Below, in pieces: positions 36,030-48,196 of a DNA stretch of 64,000 nucleotides (position 1 is its first letter; every line of letters begins with the position of its first letter). The position numbers were made by a program, and so were the translations under genes. Where the stretch lies: NCBI GenBank assembly GCA_007449985.2, contig VIIQ02000669.1, forward strand, positions 124,001 through 188,000. The letters run 5' to 3'. This DNA comes from Desmodesmus armatus (Eukaryota > Chlorophyta > Chlorophyceae > Sphaeropleales > Scenedesmaceae). The notes beneath the pieces were generated by a model. The model worked only from the letters and a program-made list of their open reading frames with translations. It was not told where the DNA came from and did not search any database.

Positions 36030-37805
36030 TCAACAGCCAACCTGCTGTGCCCAACACTCAATCACCTCGTAATCCTGCATGCCCAGATCTTTTGGAGTGT
36101 CACTACCGGACACGCACTGCCTGTCAAAAGTAAACCTGTAATTGGTGAGGTCGATTGACTTATGGTTGCAGTAGGCCTTGAATACTTTGTCTAAGCGAGT
36201 GTTGGCTTTGGCCTTGAAGGATACCTCAGCACCCAACTGGTCCCTGATGATGATGATGTTGGTGACAGCCTTATCACTGCTCTGCCTCCGCTGCTGCTCC
36301 TGCTGCTGCTGTTGCTGCTGCTGCCGCGGCTTGATTGTTGCAACCTGTGGTTGTTCTGCTGCTGGCTTGGTGCCGCAGCGTGCTGTTGGTGCTGGTGCTG
36401 GTGTTGCTGCTGCTGTTGCTACTGCTGGCGCTGCTACTGCAGCGGGTGCTGATGCTGGTATTGCTGCTGCTGCTGCTGCTACTGCTGGTGCTGCTACTGC
36501 AGCCGGTGCTGCTACTGCAGCGGGTGCTGGTGCCGGTGCTGTTGTGGTGGTGGTGCTGCTGCTGCTGCTGCTGCTGGTCCTGGCATGTTGGTTTTGCTGT
36601 GTGTCGTGTGCATACAGCATGCTCAGTGCTCGCACCAGCTGGTCCTGCTGCTGCTGTGTGAGGCTGGGTGTGACGTACAGCCTGCCACCACCAGGTAGGG
36701 ACCGCAGGGTAGGCACTCTGGAGGTGGTCAGGTGCAGGGTGTGCAGCACAGTGCCAGGCTCCTGCCAAAGAGAACGGCAAGCACGCAACCACTGTTAGCA
36801 AAGACGCCACTGTGTGTGTATGGTCACCTGAGTCACACTGAGTCACACTGAGTCACACTGAGTCAATTGACCAGCACACATGTGCGACATCATCCTATGG
36901 CTGAACCAAGGCATGTTGGCACAGCATCATCCTCAGCATGACACTGTGATGCTTTGCAGAGTGTTCAAGTGCAATTTGCGGTGCACAAAAGCACAGCAGG
37001 CATGATGCCGCATGGCAAGGTTAATGTTGAGTTGGGCGGCAGCAGCATTGCTCTGCATCCTTGAGAGGTTACTGCTGGCAGCAGCACCCGTCTCACCATC
37101 CACAGTTCCAGGTCTGGTTCATGTCCCTCCAGCCTCAGTTTGTTGAGGGCGTACAGGCGCTGCAGCAGCTTGGTGTCATCAGCCAGGTCCCAGGCGTCAG
37201 TGCCACGACGCTCAACAACACCACCCAGCAGAGCATGCACACAGCCAGACACTGCATGATGGGGAAGCAGGACAGGATGAAGGAAGGGGTGGATGCACCA
37301 TGTAATATTGAAGTCCAGTTGCAGCTGCAAGCCTGGCAGGACAGACGTGAGTCTGGCACCGACTCCCAACGTTGATCTGTGACAGTCTCGTTCCGTTGTC
37401 GCTACGCATAGCTGGGGGCTGGCTGGCCTGGGTCATGGTGCGTGGAACAAGCTGACAGACCATCACAAACAACCTCCACATACCTTCCGTGCTGAGCAGC
37501 ATGTAGTGCCACAGCTTGTCCAGGGTGGCTCCAGGTGACATACGTAGCTGTCTGTCCTGCTTGGGCACGAACTGGTCGTGCATTCTTTTGCAAGACAGGA
37601 ACTGCAGCAGTGCTGCTGCTGTGCTGTTGGGCAGACCCAGCCTGCTGCACCCCTCCTGCAGAGCGCGCAGAGCCTGAGTTTTATGCAGCATCTTCAAACC
37701 AACTTTATGTCTGAGCACCTGGGTTTTGCTACGCGTTGGGGCAGAGGCACTCCGCGGAGGCAGCTTGTGCACCCTGAACGGCGCCTCGTCGTGTCTTGTC
37801 TTCAC
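36030..37805 (-). CDS. Protein with a C-terminal SUMO-like (Rad60-SLD type) domain
   Basis: Exons: 37805-37484, 37251-37097 and 36761-36030. The phases agree and give about 402 residues; further 5' sequence is possible. Residues 55-160 form a helical region with a conserved-looking DKLWHYMLLSTE and then VHALLGGVVERRG. Several algal proteins place a similar D-x-x-W-H motif beside ubiquitin-like domains; this link is from memory and tentative. Residues 205-320 are Ala/Pro/Thr and poly-Gln/Ser low complexity, encoded by GCT/CTG-type repeats. The last 75 residues match a SUMO fold (IIIIRDQLGAEVSFKAK, LDKVFKAYC, YRFTFDRQ, LGMQDYEVIE). The C-terminus ends in QQVGC with no diglycine, so the domain cannot be a conjugated modifier. 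It may act as a SUMO mimic or binding platform. Confidence 0.8.
36829..36865. repeat. Four TGAGTCA sites at exact 10-bp spacing in an intron
   Basis: TGAGTCA occurs at 36829, 36839, 36849 and 36859, in the last intron of the SUMO-like gene (on the transcribed strand it reads TGACTCA). This is the AP-1/GCN4-class bZIP core, phased by one helical turn. It may be a tandem repeat by chance or an intronic regulatory array. Confidence 0.8.
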
Positions 37806-38791
37806 TCAACGCTTGACCTTATGACTTCATCAGAGCAACACCAGGCAAACTAAATCAATGTGACAACTGCAACGCGTTGCGTTGCGACAGCAGTTGTATG
37901 ATGTGTCGTGCGAAGCTGTGCGCAGCCGCATCGATTGAGCACCGCCGTTGCCTCGTTAGCCATAAGTGAACGCACCAACGAAATTGAATGCAAACTGCAT
38001 CAGATGCCTTGCCACAGCGAACATGACAGCAATGCCTAGGCCTTGGAGTCAGCGCAGCATGCATGCATATGCCACGAAAGAGGCGGTTCTGTTGCCAAGT
38101 AGCTGATGTTTCAGTATGTCAATGTAGCTACCAGGCTTCTCAGCCCCTTGCTTGTAAATTGCGCATGACTGATATAGGTTGGTACACTGTGGGGAACGCA
38201 AAGGGGGTTTGTCAGCCAGCAGGTCAAGTTACTGCAACCGGCCTGATGAGTACTTCTCAGTGAGGGTGGCTGGTTGTCTGTTTACCACCCTTTCCCTTCA
38301 CTTGAGTAGCGCCAGGAAAGCATCAAAGTCCTTGCAACTGCTGACCACATGCACCTGTTTTGTTGTGTGTGGTGAGTGGCAGCAATGCACCGCGTCGTGA
38401 GAACCAGAGATACTTGCAACCAAAAGTCAGCGCCGGCCTGTTCAAGTATGGTGCTCCTGTTGAAGTATGATCCACGCCTCCAAGAATTTATCTGTGCGAC
38501 ATATCCATTACAGTGCTCAACCTATCAAGTATCAAAGCATGCCTTTTGCACTCTCTCCATTGGGATCAGATTACATAACAAACCCCACCATATACCATCA
38601 CATCTACAGCAACAGTTACTGCAGTACACATGCATGTATGACAACTTCCATGGACAAGGGAGATATTACAGCCCACATGTGCATGAGGAACAAAAAGCAC
38701 ATGATGAGTATGTCGAGGCTGCCACAACAGGTGCACAACCCTATATACAGATGCTGGCTCCAATGACCTGCCAAGCCTACAAGCACATAGC
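37806..38791. other. Intergenic; likely 3' UTR of HSP20 gene
   Basis: No coding segment is recognised. On the minus strand TGTAA motifs occur at 38571-38575 and 38508-38512, about 220-290 bases after the HSP20 stop, and are good polyadenylation candidates. The promoter of the SUMO-like gene should lie near its left end. Confidence 0.4.
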
Positions 38792-39977
38792 CTAGTTGAT
38801 GCTGATCTCCTGTGCATCATCCACCTCGGGCTCGGGCTGCTTTTTGGGCACTGTGATGGTCAGCACACCCTCAGACACCTTGGCACTGATGCCCTCGCTG
38901 TCAGCATCCTCAGGCAGGGGCCAGGACCTGCTGAAGGGACCAGCTGCCCGCTCCTGCTGGGTGAAACCCTCCTCAACAGGAGGCCGCCGCTCACCCGACA
39001 GGGTCAGCACCCGCTCCTTGCTCAGCTTGATGGACAGGTCTGACTTGGCCAGGCCGGGCACATCAGCGTACAGAAGGTAGAAGCCATCAGTGCTGACAAC
39101 ATCCAGGGGGAGGGAAGGACTGTTGGCACTGCTGCTGCTGTTGGGTGCTGTAGCAGCAGAGGGTGCGCCTGAGCTTTCTGCACGGTAGTTGAAGCCACCA
39201 CCTGGCCAGAAGAAGCCGCCAGACACCTTGCCAGTCTCCCTCCACTGCTTGGACATGCGCTCCATCTCAGACATCATGCGCTGCGGGGAGGGAAGTGGCC
39301 AAGAGACAAGCAGCAAAGGCCAGGGAAAAGATTATCTCTCCCCACGCACGGAAAATGATCCTGAGTGCACAATGCTGACCAAGTAAACACGCCACGCTCT
39401 GGACTGTCAGCTGTTGCTGTCACAACTACAACTTGTACACAGCTGCATGCACCTGGGCCAGCTCCTACCTTTCACAACGAGTGATGCAATACACGCTTTG
39501 TATGTCGCCCACTATCTGAGTTCTGGTCTGCTTGCCTGCACATGCATGCATGCAACGTGACTTCATGCATGCATGCATGCAGTGCATGGCACAGCAACAG
39601 ACTGCTGCTGCTGGTCGTTTCACCACGCAACCACAATGCATGCATGACAAAAGAACCCTTCATAGAAGCAAAGACTGCTTGAGCCAAACAGAAAGCCCAC
39701 GCATGGTGTGTACCACACTGTCTGGACAGCCTGGCACCCGACCAATGGGCTGCCAACAACAGCACCCTACCTTCATGGCCTCCTCATCGTAGTTGTTGTA
39801 GTTGTTGAAGCAGCTACCGGAACGGTTGAAAGCCTGGGAAGGGGACATCTGGGGCCTTGAGAAGCGCACAAAGCTGACAGGGGCCCTCGGGCCAGCCGCT
39901 GGCTGTGCACGAACGCGACGAGCAGAGAAGGGAGCACCAAGACTGGGGCCACAGCGTGCCATGACTGATACTGCCAT
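38792..39977 (-). CDS. Plastid small heat-shock protein (HSP20, alpha-crystallin type)
   Basis: ATP-independent chaperone that holds unfolding proteins during heat or oxidative stress. Exon 1 is 39977-39771 and exon 2 is 39280-38792 (stop TAG). The phase is 0 and the model gives about 231 residues. Residues 1-45 are rich in Arg, Ala, Ser and Pro and look like a plastid transit peptide. Residues 68-85 (RMMSEMERMSKQWRE) form a Met-rich amphipathic helix, a feature of plastid HSP21-type proteins. The alpha-crystallin domain follows from about residue 125 (YLLYADVPGL, SIKLSKERVLTLSGERR, GVLTITVPK). The C-terminal ISI serves as the IxI assembly motif. Its TAG stop also shows that TAG is a real stop codon in this genome. 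An intron (GCAT)n tract lies at 39541-39580. Confidence 0.92.
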
Positions 39978-40136
39978 ATTTAAGGCTGTGTGGAGTCTGG
40001 TGGGAAGGCTCAAGGGCTATGAAGTAGCAGTTGTAAAAGCACGATCAGAAGCGGTGAAGAGCACATGCAAGCTGGACGAATGCCTGAAGTTGCAGTGAAG
40101 CACACATATACTGAGGATGCAGTGGCCACTGTAAAT

Positions 40137-40144
40137 TCCGGAAG
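40137..40144. promoter_or_regulatory. Possible heat-shock element upstream of HSP20
   Basis: TTCCGGAA gives a perfect TTCnnGAA pair, followed on the minus strand by a degenerate third unit (ttTac). It lies about 160 bases upstream of the HSP20 start codon. The minimal form occurs by chance quite often, so support is modest. Confidence 0.35.
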
Positions 40145-40824
40145 CAACTGTGTGGCTGAGGATGTCTTGTTATTTTCTGTAACATGTTTTGTATAGGATT
40201 AGTAAGCCGGTTTGCTGCAAATCGTGGCGAAACCACACGAGCATGCTGGGATAGCTTGCAAGGAAGAATGCGTGATTCACTCCGCAGCAAGAAGTTACTG
40301 CCAACATTCCACCCTGACATGTGCTGAAGTACAGTTTCTGAGACATGCTGTGCTGACCTGTGCTGACACTACAACCAGCTCCAAATCACAGTCGAAGCTG
40401 GGCTCCTGCAAGTTGTAATTATAAAAGATAATGTCCCAATTCAGTGCACTGAACAACCTCAGCAAATGTGAAGCAATGTACGACCGGACCGGTCCCACAG
40501 CTGCCAGCTTGTTTGTGTGTCATAGGTACCAATACGGCTTTCCAGCAGTTCCATGTTTCCATGTGCAGTGAAAGGACAGTTTAATACACAGCGAGCAACA
40601 GACAACCAAACACTCAATGATTTCAGGTGTCGACAAGTACGGTAAAACTCAACCGTCAACCGTCAACCCAAGGCAGTGCTGGTGCTTGTAGACTGTTGCA
40701 CTGCAATGCAGCTGGCAGCAAAAGCGCCTTTGTGGGACTGTGTCGAAATTCGACGCAGATCATCTTGTCTGCCTGCTTTGAAACTCAACGTTTCTGGCAG
40801 TGCCTGGCACGCCATTGCTCAGTG

Positions 40825-43800
40825 ATGGAGGCCATTCTGATGATCGTGCAGCACATGAGAGCGTTCAATGAAGATTTCAGGGAGCGCTATGACTACGCCT
40901 CCCGTGTGCAGTTGGCGTTATGCCTGCTGTTTCTGTCAGCAGCATACCTCCACACAGTCGTCAGAAGGCTTGCCCCAGGGCTCCAAGCCTTGCTCAGCAT
41001 CATCCCAGTCGTGTTGATCAACATATGGCTGCCCATGCTCTTCAGCAGCACAACAGAGATCCTGTCGCGTGTGGTGAGCAACGGCAGCAGTTCGTTACCA
41101 GCTGTCAGTGCTGCAGTCACCCGATGCATGTACCACATGCATTCTGCTTGTGTTTGTCTACAGGACATCATGGGCATCGTTTTCAAGACATCATCGGCAG
41201 CATGGGTGGTTTCCTGTAGGGGTAGTCTCTAATTATAATCTAACCTCTGCACACCCTCTGGTTGCTATGTGCAGATGTTTGCACTATCGTCATTCTGGCT
41301 GGCAAATTTCAAGGTGGGGGAAAGGCTGCAGTGGCCACACCAAGTATGTGCCTGCATGCATTGCAGTTCTATCACATTGCTTTTGTTGCTCACTCAGCTG
41401 CAGGCCAGCCACAGTGCCACTATCGTGATGTACTGTTTGTTGGTGTCGGCAGTTGCACTGTCTACTCACTTTACCTGCACCTGTATCTGTCCTGGGCCGT
41501 AGGCTCTGGGGCTGTGCGTGAACAGGGGCCCCATATCAGGGGTCCAATGGACCCTTTTGCAGGTGATGCTGGTGTACAGCATCCCCATCTATCCGCGTCA
41601 AGGTGTGGCTGCTGGGTGTGCAACGGTGGAGCTACCTGCTTGCATGCAAGGTGCCTATGTGCCAGCAGCAGCAGGCCATTGTGGCACGTGCAAATGCAAT
41701 TCCTTGAGCACGGCATGCCTGCTAAACAGCAACAGGAGCAGTTGCTTCCCAAGAGCGCGGCAGCTACCGCTGCAGGAAGCACCCTCGTGGCCAGCACTGA
41801 GGTGTGGCGAATGCTGCATCCAGGGTTGCTTTGTGGTGTGCAGTTGGTCTTGTGGGATGCCTCACGAAGTGTTTCTGGAATGGATGGTGTCTCGGATGCC
41901 GCTCGACCCGGCACTTTCTGCTGGTTGTTGCCTCCTGCTGTGCAGAGGGACCTGTCAAGAAAGGCCGCCTGACAGACTCTGCAGGACCTACCAGCAAGTT
42001 GTTCTGCCTTGCAACAACCCATGCAGGTATGGTAGGGAGCCGTTGGGTATCCAGTGTGGTCGCACGTGCTCTGCACTTCTTCTGGTCGCTGATGGATTGT
42101 GAGCAAAGGTCACGGGTGCATGGCCCCAGTTTGATCTGCACAGTCACAATCGGTTGTTGGCATCTGCAGCAGTCAGCAACAACATTGGTGTATGAGGAGG
42201 ACAACAACCAGCGGAAGATTCCAAAAGCGAAGGTGGTTGGCCAAGGTACCTCGCCATCTGCTTTTGATGGCAGGTGCTTTCAGGAACACTGTGCGCTGCA
42301 TACTCAGCTGTGCTGCGCGTTGCTGTGCTGGCCCTGCAGTTGCGTTGGCGATCATGGCGTATGTGCTTTCTGCGGTGTCCTTGCATGTGGTCGCGCAGCA
42401 TTACATAACTGGTAAGTACATGGCACACCCCATTGTCACTGCAGATGTTTGTACCCTTTGCTGGCCCTTGTGACATCCAGCCGGCGTCAGGGCCCATTCA
42501 CCCTCCCGAAGCTCCCCCCCCCCCCCCCGCCAAGTTGCCACAACAGCAGCGCCACGCTGGCGTATCCAGTCAGCTGTGTGTCACGGTGTGCTCAACAGAT
42601 AGGCATCATCTGAAAGTTGCGCAATTTAACGCATGTGTACATATGCACGCATGCGTATGCTTGAGTGAAGGCCTTCCGGTATTTTGATCAGCTGCTATCT
42701 GTCATCTGTGTGTGCATCTGACAGGCCTGATGCTTGCCAGCTTCATCAGTTTTGTGATGAACGGGCCTGCTGCTGTCCTGACGAGCCTTGCCGAGCTGGA
42801 CGTAGTGCCACCCTTCGATAAACCTTGGATGGCCTCCTCCCTGGCTGACTTCTGGGGCAGGTATGGCTTCTCAGCTGATGTACTCCTTGCCCTGCTCGGC
42901 GCTCATGTCAGCGTTGTGCGCTGCCAGCAACCTTTGGCGGTTGGGATCAACCTGTCTGCATTCTGCACTGACTGCCCATGTGGTGGCAGCATAGTGGCCA
43001 CCACGCCTCCAGGCAGAGATTGCGATCTGAAGCAGTGACAGCAGGGCAGATGTGTGCGGGGGTGACTGTCGTCTGGTCGCGTACTTTTTGTGGGGTGCTG
43101 GCACCGCGGTGCTTGATTCGCGAACCTTGTGGACGGTGTGTTCTTGTGCTCCTGCGCTGCTGTTTACTGCAGGCGTTGGAACAACACAGTCGGTCTTACA
43201 CTGAGGGCTATCTGCTATGATCCTATCGTGGAAGGCTGCTGGGTGCACAAAGGCCCAGCTTTTTCGGGAGGGTCAGCATCACACACATCCCAGCACAAGC
43301 AGCATGCCAGCACTGCTGCTGCTGCTGCTGCCGCGCCAGCAGGGCCGGAACGCGGAACAACAGCAATTGGTCTGGGCCCCAAAGCAGCAGCAGAGGCATC
43401 ACCCAGCAGCAGCGGCAACGACACCAGCAAGGGTTCCAAGGTGCACCCGCTGAGGCGGGTGGCCGGTACTGCTGCCGCGTTTGCCGCTAGTGGCATCATG
43501 CACGAGTTCATCTTGCTGTATGCCTGTGATGAAGATGATTCATATGTGCCAGGCTTCTGGTTCGGATTCTTCTTCTGCCAGGTGTGGGGAGGGCGTGGTG
43601 GTTGAGGGAGGGGCAACCCTTGTGAGCGTTGCTGCAGGGTATCCAAGAAGCGCGGTTGCTTGTGTCGGTGTCAATGGTGGTGTCCAGCATTTGTCCAGCA
43701 TTTGCAGATTCATGTGCAGGCTGCTCCACTGCATTCAAGCGTCTTGCAATGTCAGCGTGGCTCAGAGGGGCGTGCAATTGTTTGACACAGTAGACAAGTA

Positions 43801-44267
43801 CCGACATATTGGTTTTGTTGGTCACATCAAACGCATTTTCAGCACACATCATGGCGTGCACCTGCACATGCAATGTCCACACCTCATTTAGGTGACTTCC
43901 TCGCCGCGTCCGTGACACCTGGCCATGCATATCATGATGTGTGTTGCCGTCTGCCCTCTGGTTTGTGCAGGTACCTTTGGTCGTATTGGAGGACATCGCT
44001 CGCAGGCGCCTACGCTCGGCTGGCTTGCACGTGCCTCGCCTCATAACCATGGCCCTTTCACATGTGGTGATCCTTGTCACGGCTTACTTCTTCTGGTACC
44101 CACCAGTTGAGGATCACACGGACATCATTCTGCGCTTCCTGGCAACTGTGAATGAGTGCGCAGCAGCTGCGTTCAGCGGCTTGCAGCCGCTGCTGCAGCA
44201 GCTCAAGCTGTACTCGACAGCCGCAGATGCAGCAACGTCTGATGGGAGCATCAGCACCGCTTCTTGA
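40825..44267 (+). CDS. Wax-synthase-like membrane-bound O-acyltransferase
   Basis: Member of the MBOAT long-chain-alcohol O-fatty-acyltransferase (wax synthase) family, which esterifies acyl-CoA to an alcohol in the ER or a plastid membrane. Exons: 40825-41073, 41275-41313, 41503-41602, 42177-42245, 42274-42411, 42725-42860, 43173-43581, 43971-44267. All phases agree, giving about 478 residues. There are several hydrophobic segments (ALCLLFLSAAYLHTVV, LLSIIPVVLINIWLPMLF, FALSSFWLANFK then NRGPISG, VMLVYSIPIYP). The family signature DFWGRRWNN spans the 42860/43173 junction, and the catalytic His lies in SGIMHEFI. About 75 Ala/Ser/Gly-rich residues separate these two motifs, an unusual insertion. 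Substrate cannot be read from sequence; a sterol or DAG acceptor is possible but the motifs fit wax synthase best. Confidence 0.88.
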
Positions 44268-44660
44268 TGGGCTGGGAGGATGGTGGCGGCAGGGGCGGGA
44301 GGCAATCACAAGGAGTGTGGTTGGGCAGTGCACGGGTATATACTCTTCCCGGTGAAACATGCTGCACGGCCTTACAAAGGTGTGCGTGTGGTGGTGTTGT
44401 GGTGCGGCATTGGTGTGTGGTGTGGAATGCGCGCATGGGTGGGGTGGGGTGGGGTGGGGGGCAGCTTCCTATGTGCAAAATCGGCATGCTGAAAGGGGGG
44501 CTTCCCATGAGGTGTACACTGCCATTGATTTGGTATGTACATGCACAATCTCACACAACTTTGGATGCTTGATGCATTGGCTGTATGCACTCCCTATGTC
44601 TACAACCGCTGCAGAGCACCAGGCTCATTGATGCATGCAGTTGCGTGCGGCGGTATTGTT
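44268..44660. other. Short intergenic region after the wax synthase gene
   Basis: This holds the 3' UTR of the acyltransferase and ends at the left border of the large repeat. A (GGGGT)n run lies at 44440-44459. No gene is seen. Confidence 0.4.
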
Positions 44661-45379
44661 CACTGCTGACATGTATATATACTGTCGTTGATATGTTGTC
44701 AGGTTGATAGCCAGCATAACACCATGTGGCAGTGCGCCTGGTTTTCAGGTTTCGTAAAGGCAGGTATAGTCTGCAACCCCCTGCCCATGCAAGTGATGAT
44801 GTGTGGGCTTGTATGCAAGGTGTGGGCCTGTTTGCAAAAAGCGTGGGCTTGTTTACAAGTGTAGGCTTGCTTTTGAAAGTGTGGGCTTAATTTAGGATAG
44901 TCTCCCCTTTTTTTGAGCATGGCTCTGTGGCCCTTGTCTGTAGTTTATGCCCTATACCTCATATGAGCCTAGTTTGGCTCCAGAAAAGGCGGTCAGGCGT
45001 GGCCCTGACCCAGTTTAGGAGAATTATAATTAGCAGTAGTAGTAATGTTTGTGCATGCACAAGTGTGTTTTGTGGCAACTTGTCTTGGCTCAACCGGTGG
45101 GGTCTGTTGGGTGCGCAAGGCAGGGGGCAGCATCCCAGTTGTCAGGTCATCCTTGAAGCGTGATATGTCATGAACAGATGGTGACGCAGGTTTGCTCTGT
45201 TGTGTTGTTTTGATTCTGTGCCAAATCATCCGGCAAAGTGGCGCATGCTGTGGTTAAATGCTGGGGCAGTTGCAGTATGACTTGGGCTATCAATGTGCAG
45301 GTCAACAAGGCTTCACGTGTTCAGCGGGAGCAGTGGTTGATATGCCCCTCGGTTGAGTACAGGTGGGATGTTATTACGT
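44661..45379 (+). mobile_element. Retroelement segment, copy 1 (internally deleted)
   Basis: This segment is closely similar to 51221-52167 in the same orientation, beginning near atgtatatat and ending at gtgggatgttattacgt. Copy 1 lacks about 230 bases that copy 2 has near 51800-52020. After the shared end, copy 1 runs straight into integrase core sequence while copy 2 runs into a zinc-binding-like segment. The shared part includes the block also found at 612-690. Confidence 0.85.
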
Positions 45380-45389
45380 AGATCTGTCT

Positions 45390-46140
45390 TTACTTTGTGC
45401 CCACCTATGTCACTAGCGACAATGGCACAGAGTTCAAGGTAGAGTTTGTACATTTGCTGGCAAGGTTGGACGTTGAGCATGTGCACACCCCGCCAGCAAC
45501 GGCGCTGTAACACTGAGTGTGGAGAGGGTGGTTGAAGGTTTCAAAAGCATGTTATGTGCTCATGTCAACGAGCACCCTGAGCACCAGCTGCAGAGTGTGC
45601 CGGTTGTTTGCATGCATTACTGGTCTAGATTGCATGCTGCGTTTGGGGATCAGCCCACACGAGATTGTGTTTGGCCGGCGTCCAGCCAGGGCCGTGCCTT
45701 TTGCACTAGTGTACCAGGCGGCAGCAGTATCTCTGGCGGTTGTGGCTGTTGTCCCCGATGAGTGTGCTGCTCCCCTGCTGCACATCACCCAGCTGCAAGC
45801 AAAGCTGGCACAGCAGGATGCTGAGGTCTTTGAGCGCATTGAGGCTCAGTTTCAGCGCAACACGGCGCACTGGCCTGGGCTTTTGGACAACGTGCGCAAG
45901 CGCTTGCAGGGGCAACATCTGGCTGTGGGCAATTGGGTACTGGAGATGACTCCTGGCCCAACCCCTGCCCTACAGTCTGGGGTGAAGGGTCCTTTTTTGT
46001 TGGGTGACCTGGTTGGTCCGGGCCGCCAGACTGCATTTCTGGAAACAGGCTCAACCGAATGCAAGGACAAGCTTCGCTTTCAGCGGAAGGTCAGCAACTT
46101 GGCAAAGTATGTGGCCAAGCACCACCTGCGGGCGCCTTGA
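45390..46140 (+). pseudogene. Degenerate retrotransposon integrase (Ty3/gypsy-like)
   Basis: From about 45398 a reading frame shows the integrase core block YVTSDNGTEFKVEF with the second catalytic Asp, then HVHTPPATA. After a frame change comes VERVVEGFKSML, holding the likely catalytic Glu, and after another shift SPHEIVFGRRP. The 3' part is open to the stop at 46140 (start of that frame near 45517) and resembles the integrase C-terminal region with GPFLLGDLVGPG. At least two frameshifts and stops make it inactive. No protease or reverse transcriptase was seen, so this is a remnant. Assignment to Ty3/gypsy is by the DNGTEF and HEIVFGRRP motifs. Confidence 0.75.
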
Positions 46141-46708
46141 AGTATTGCATTTTGTTATGGGGGGTAGCGGGCCGGTGGTGGTGGGTACATACTCTGCTGC
46201 TACATAATGTGGTCACGGTGCTTGCAGTTATACTGTCTGCAGATACACCCTTGAGCTGTAACCCTGGGTGTTGAAGTGCAGGGTTCAGTCATACAAACCC
46301 CTCTTGCCTGCTGGCACACTACTTAATGGTGGCCAGTCAGTGAAAACACAGAGAGAGGTGGTTCTTGTTGTTTTGTGGTGGCTGAGTGGCTTGTACTGTT
46401 TGTCGACTGTTTGTTTGCTTTTTGTCATGCGCATCGGGGTGATTGCAGGGTTGAATGTTACCACCACTGATCCTACGCGCCTGCCCTTGCTCGAGAGACT
46501 TGTTTGAGAGACTGTTGGTTTGCGATGTTTTTGGTATGATTTGGGCTGGTCGGCTGTAGGTTTGTCAAGGGTGCTGTGGTGCCAACCTGCTGCTCACCTG
46601 TCCCTTGGGAGGGGGGGTACGGTTGTAGTCCGGTAGCTCGTGGAGTGACAGGAGGAGCTACAGCTTGGCTATAGGACTAAGCTGGCTCAGAGTGGGTGCT
46701 GTGCCCCT

Positions 46709-46930
46709 AGGTAGGACATCAGTAGGCATGCATGTTGGTGTGCTGTGTGTCGTCAGGATTAGGTGGAAGCATCGTGTGCAGGCATGTTGATCGTGTGGAG
46801 TACAGACGGCTGTGCAGTGTGACGTTGATGGAGGGCCGCCCTTGTGGTTGAAAGTGCTACCCAGTCCCTGCAGCTTGATCTGTCACTGCGACATGTGACG
46901 TGTTACTGTACAAAGTCTGGTTTGGAAATG
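46709..46930 (+). mobile_element. LINE-family fragment, copy 1
   Basis: It matches 57632-57890 in the same orientation with scattered differences (blocks taggtaggacatcag, gacggctgtgcagtg, gttgatggagggccgcc, cagcttgatctgtcactgcg). In the second copy this sequence leads into a LINE-type zinc-knuckle coding region, which is absent here, so copy 1 is truncated. Confidence 0.75.
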
Positions 46931-48172
46931 GTAACATACTGTGCTGTTACATACAGCTCACTGTTTTGCCTGTCACGTTCTTGAACACAAGCATCCCTTT
47001 GGTGAGATGCATGAACGACAGCATGCAACCTGACTTTGTGTGCCGTGTGTGCCAATACAGTGTACATGGTAGTGCATGTGTGTGGTAGTGGTGTAGCTAG
47101 TATGGTAGTCAGCGAGCAGCTATGTCATGGGGAAAGGCAGCATCCCCGGCACCGATCTACATGCATACCAATGCTTAGGGGCCATCCAGTGGGTGGGGTT
47201 CAGCAAATTGAGGGTGGCAGCGAGCGGTGATGCCATGTGCTGGCAAAGGCAGTGGTGATGTCTCAGCACGAGTGTGTATGTGTAATCTGTGTGTATGTGT
47301 AATTTGTTGTGGTCCCACACGTCATGTGGGTACCCAAGCGACCAAGACATGCCCGACAGTGTGCACACTGTCACATGTGACAGCAACAGCCCCCCCCCCC
47401 CCCCCCCCACACACACACACAAAGGCACCACAAATACGAGTCTTGCTCCACCTCACTAGTTGTTTCATGCTGTTGCTGAGTGTCACTGTCACGCTGTGAT
47501 CTGCAAGGTGGTACAGTGCCACAGATGCATGGTGATGCAATTGCAGCGTATCACAGCATGCCGGCTTGACAACGGCCAAACCTTGCAAGCTAGGTGTGTA
47601 GCAACACTAGCAGGCCTTCAGCAAAAAATTGCGAGTACAAACAGGCAAACGCTGGTGTGGCACAGATTGCAGTAGCTGGAAGGCGTTGCCTGGGAAGCTG
47701 CGCATGCAGCAGGGTTATCATGTCAGAGCTGACTGTGCAGATCCCAGACAGCGTTTGCAAGCACCCCCATAGGTGTGTGGGGGCGCCAGGCACGTCTTTT
47801 TCAACAGCCTACTATAATGAGTACGACATATAACAAAAACGACTTTCATACCCTCTTGAGCGACCTTCAAGGACAAGACCAAAGGCATTGTGGCCAGCCT
47901 GGCAGTTGATGACGTTAGGGGGTGTTCACACCGGGGTAGGGGCCAGTTGCAATCCTGTTCACATCAATGATTTGATAGCGACGTAAGCTCGATAGCGCCA
48001 TGCATCGCCATGCATCGCCAATTGCTGTCGTTCAAACGCATTGCGGCAAGGGCTGCAGTTCAGCTCCACGCAGCAATCTGACAATTTTGAGCACTCGCAA
48101 TAGCACGACAGCACCGCGACAATAGCGTTTTGTCGTCTGCTGCTGAAGTCAGTCATACGCATGTCAGTTCAA

Positions 48173-48196
48173 GGTATCGATACCTAGGATATCCTA
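48173..48196. repeat. Two abutting perfect 12-bp palindromes
   Basis: GGTATCGATACC (48173-48184) is followed directly by TAGGATATCCTA (48185-48196). A partial third copy, aaggtatcc, follows at 48201-48209. It lies about 450 bases upstream of the first phosphatase exon seen. This may be a regulatory or recombination site; nothing else supports a role. Confidence 0.7.

Noticed and set aside
41164..41205. Extra in-frame 42-base exon in the wax synthase gene (DIMGIVFKTSSAAW)
   Set aside because: It has AG and GT borders and keeps phase, but the family alignment joins the flanking exons (SRV to MFALSSFWLANFK) without it. It could be an alternative exon.
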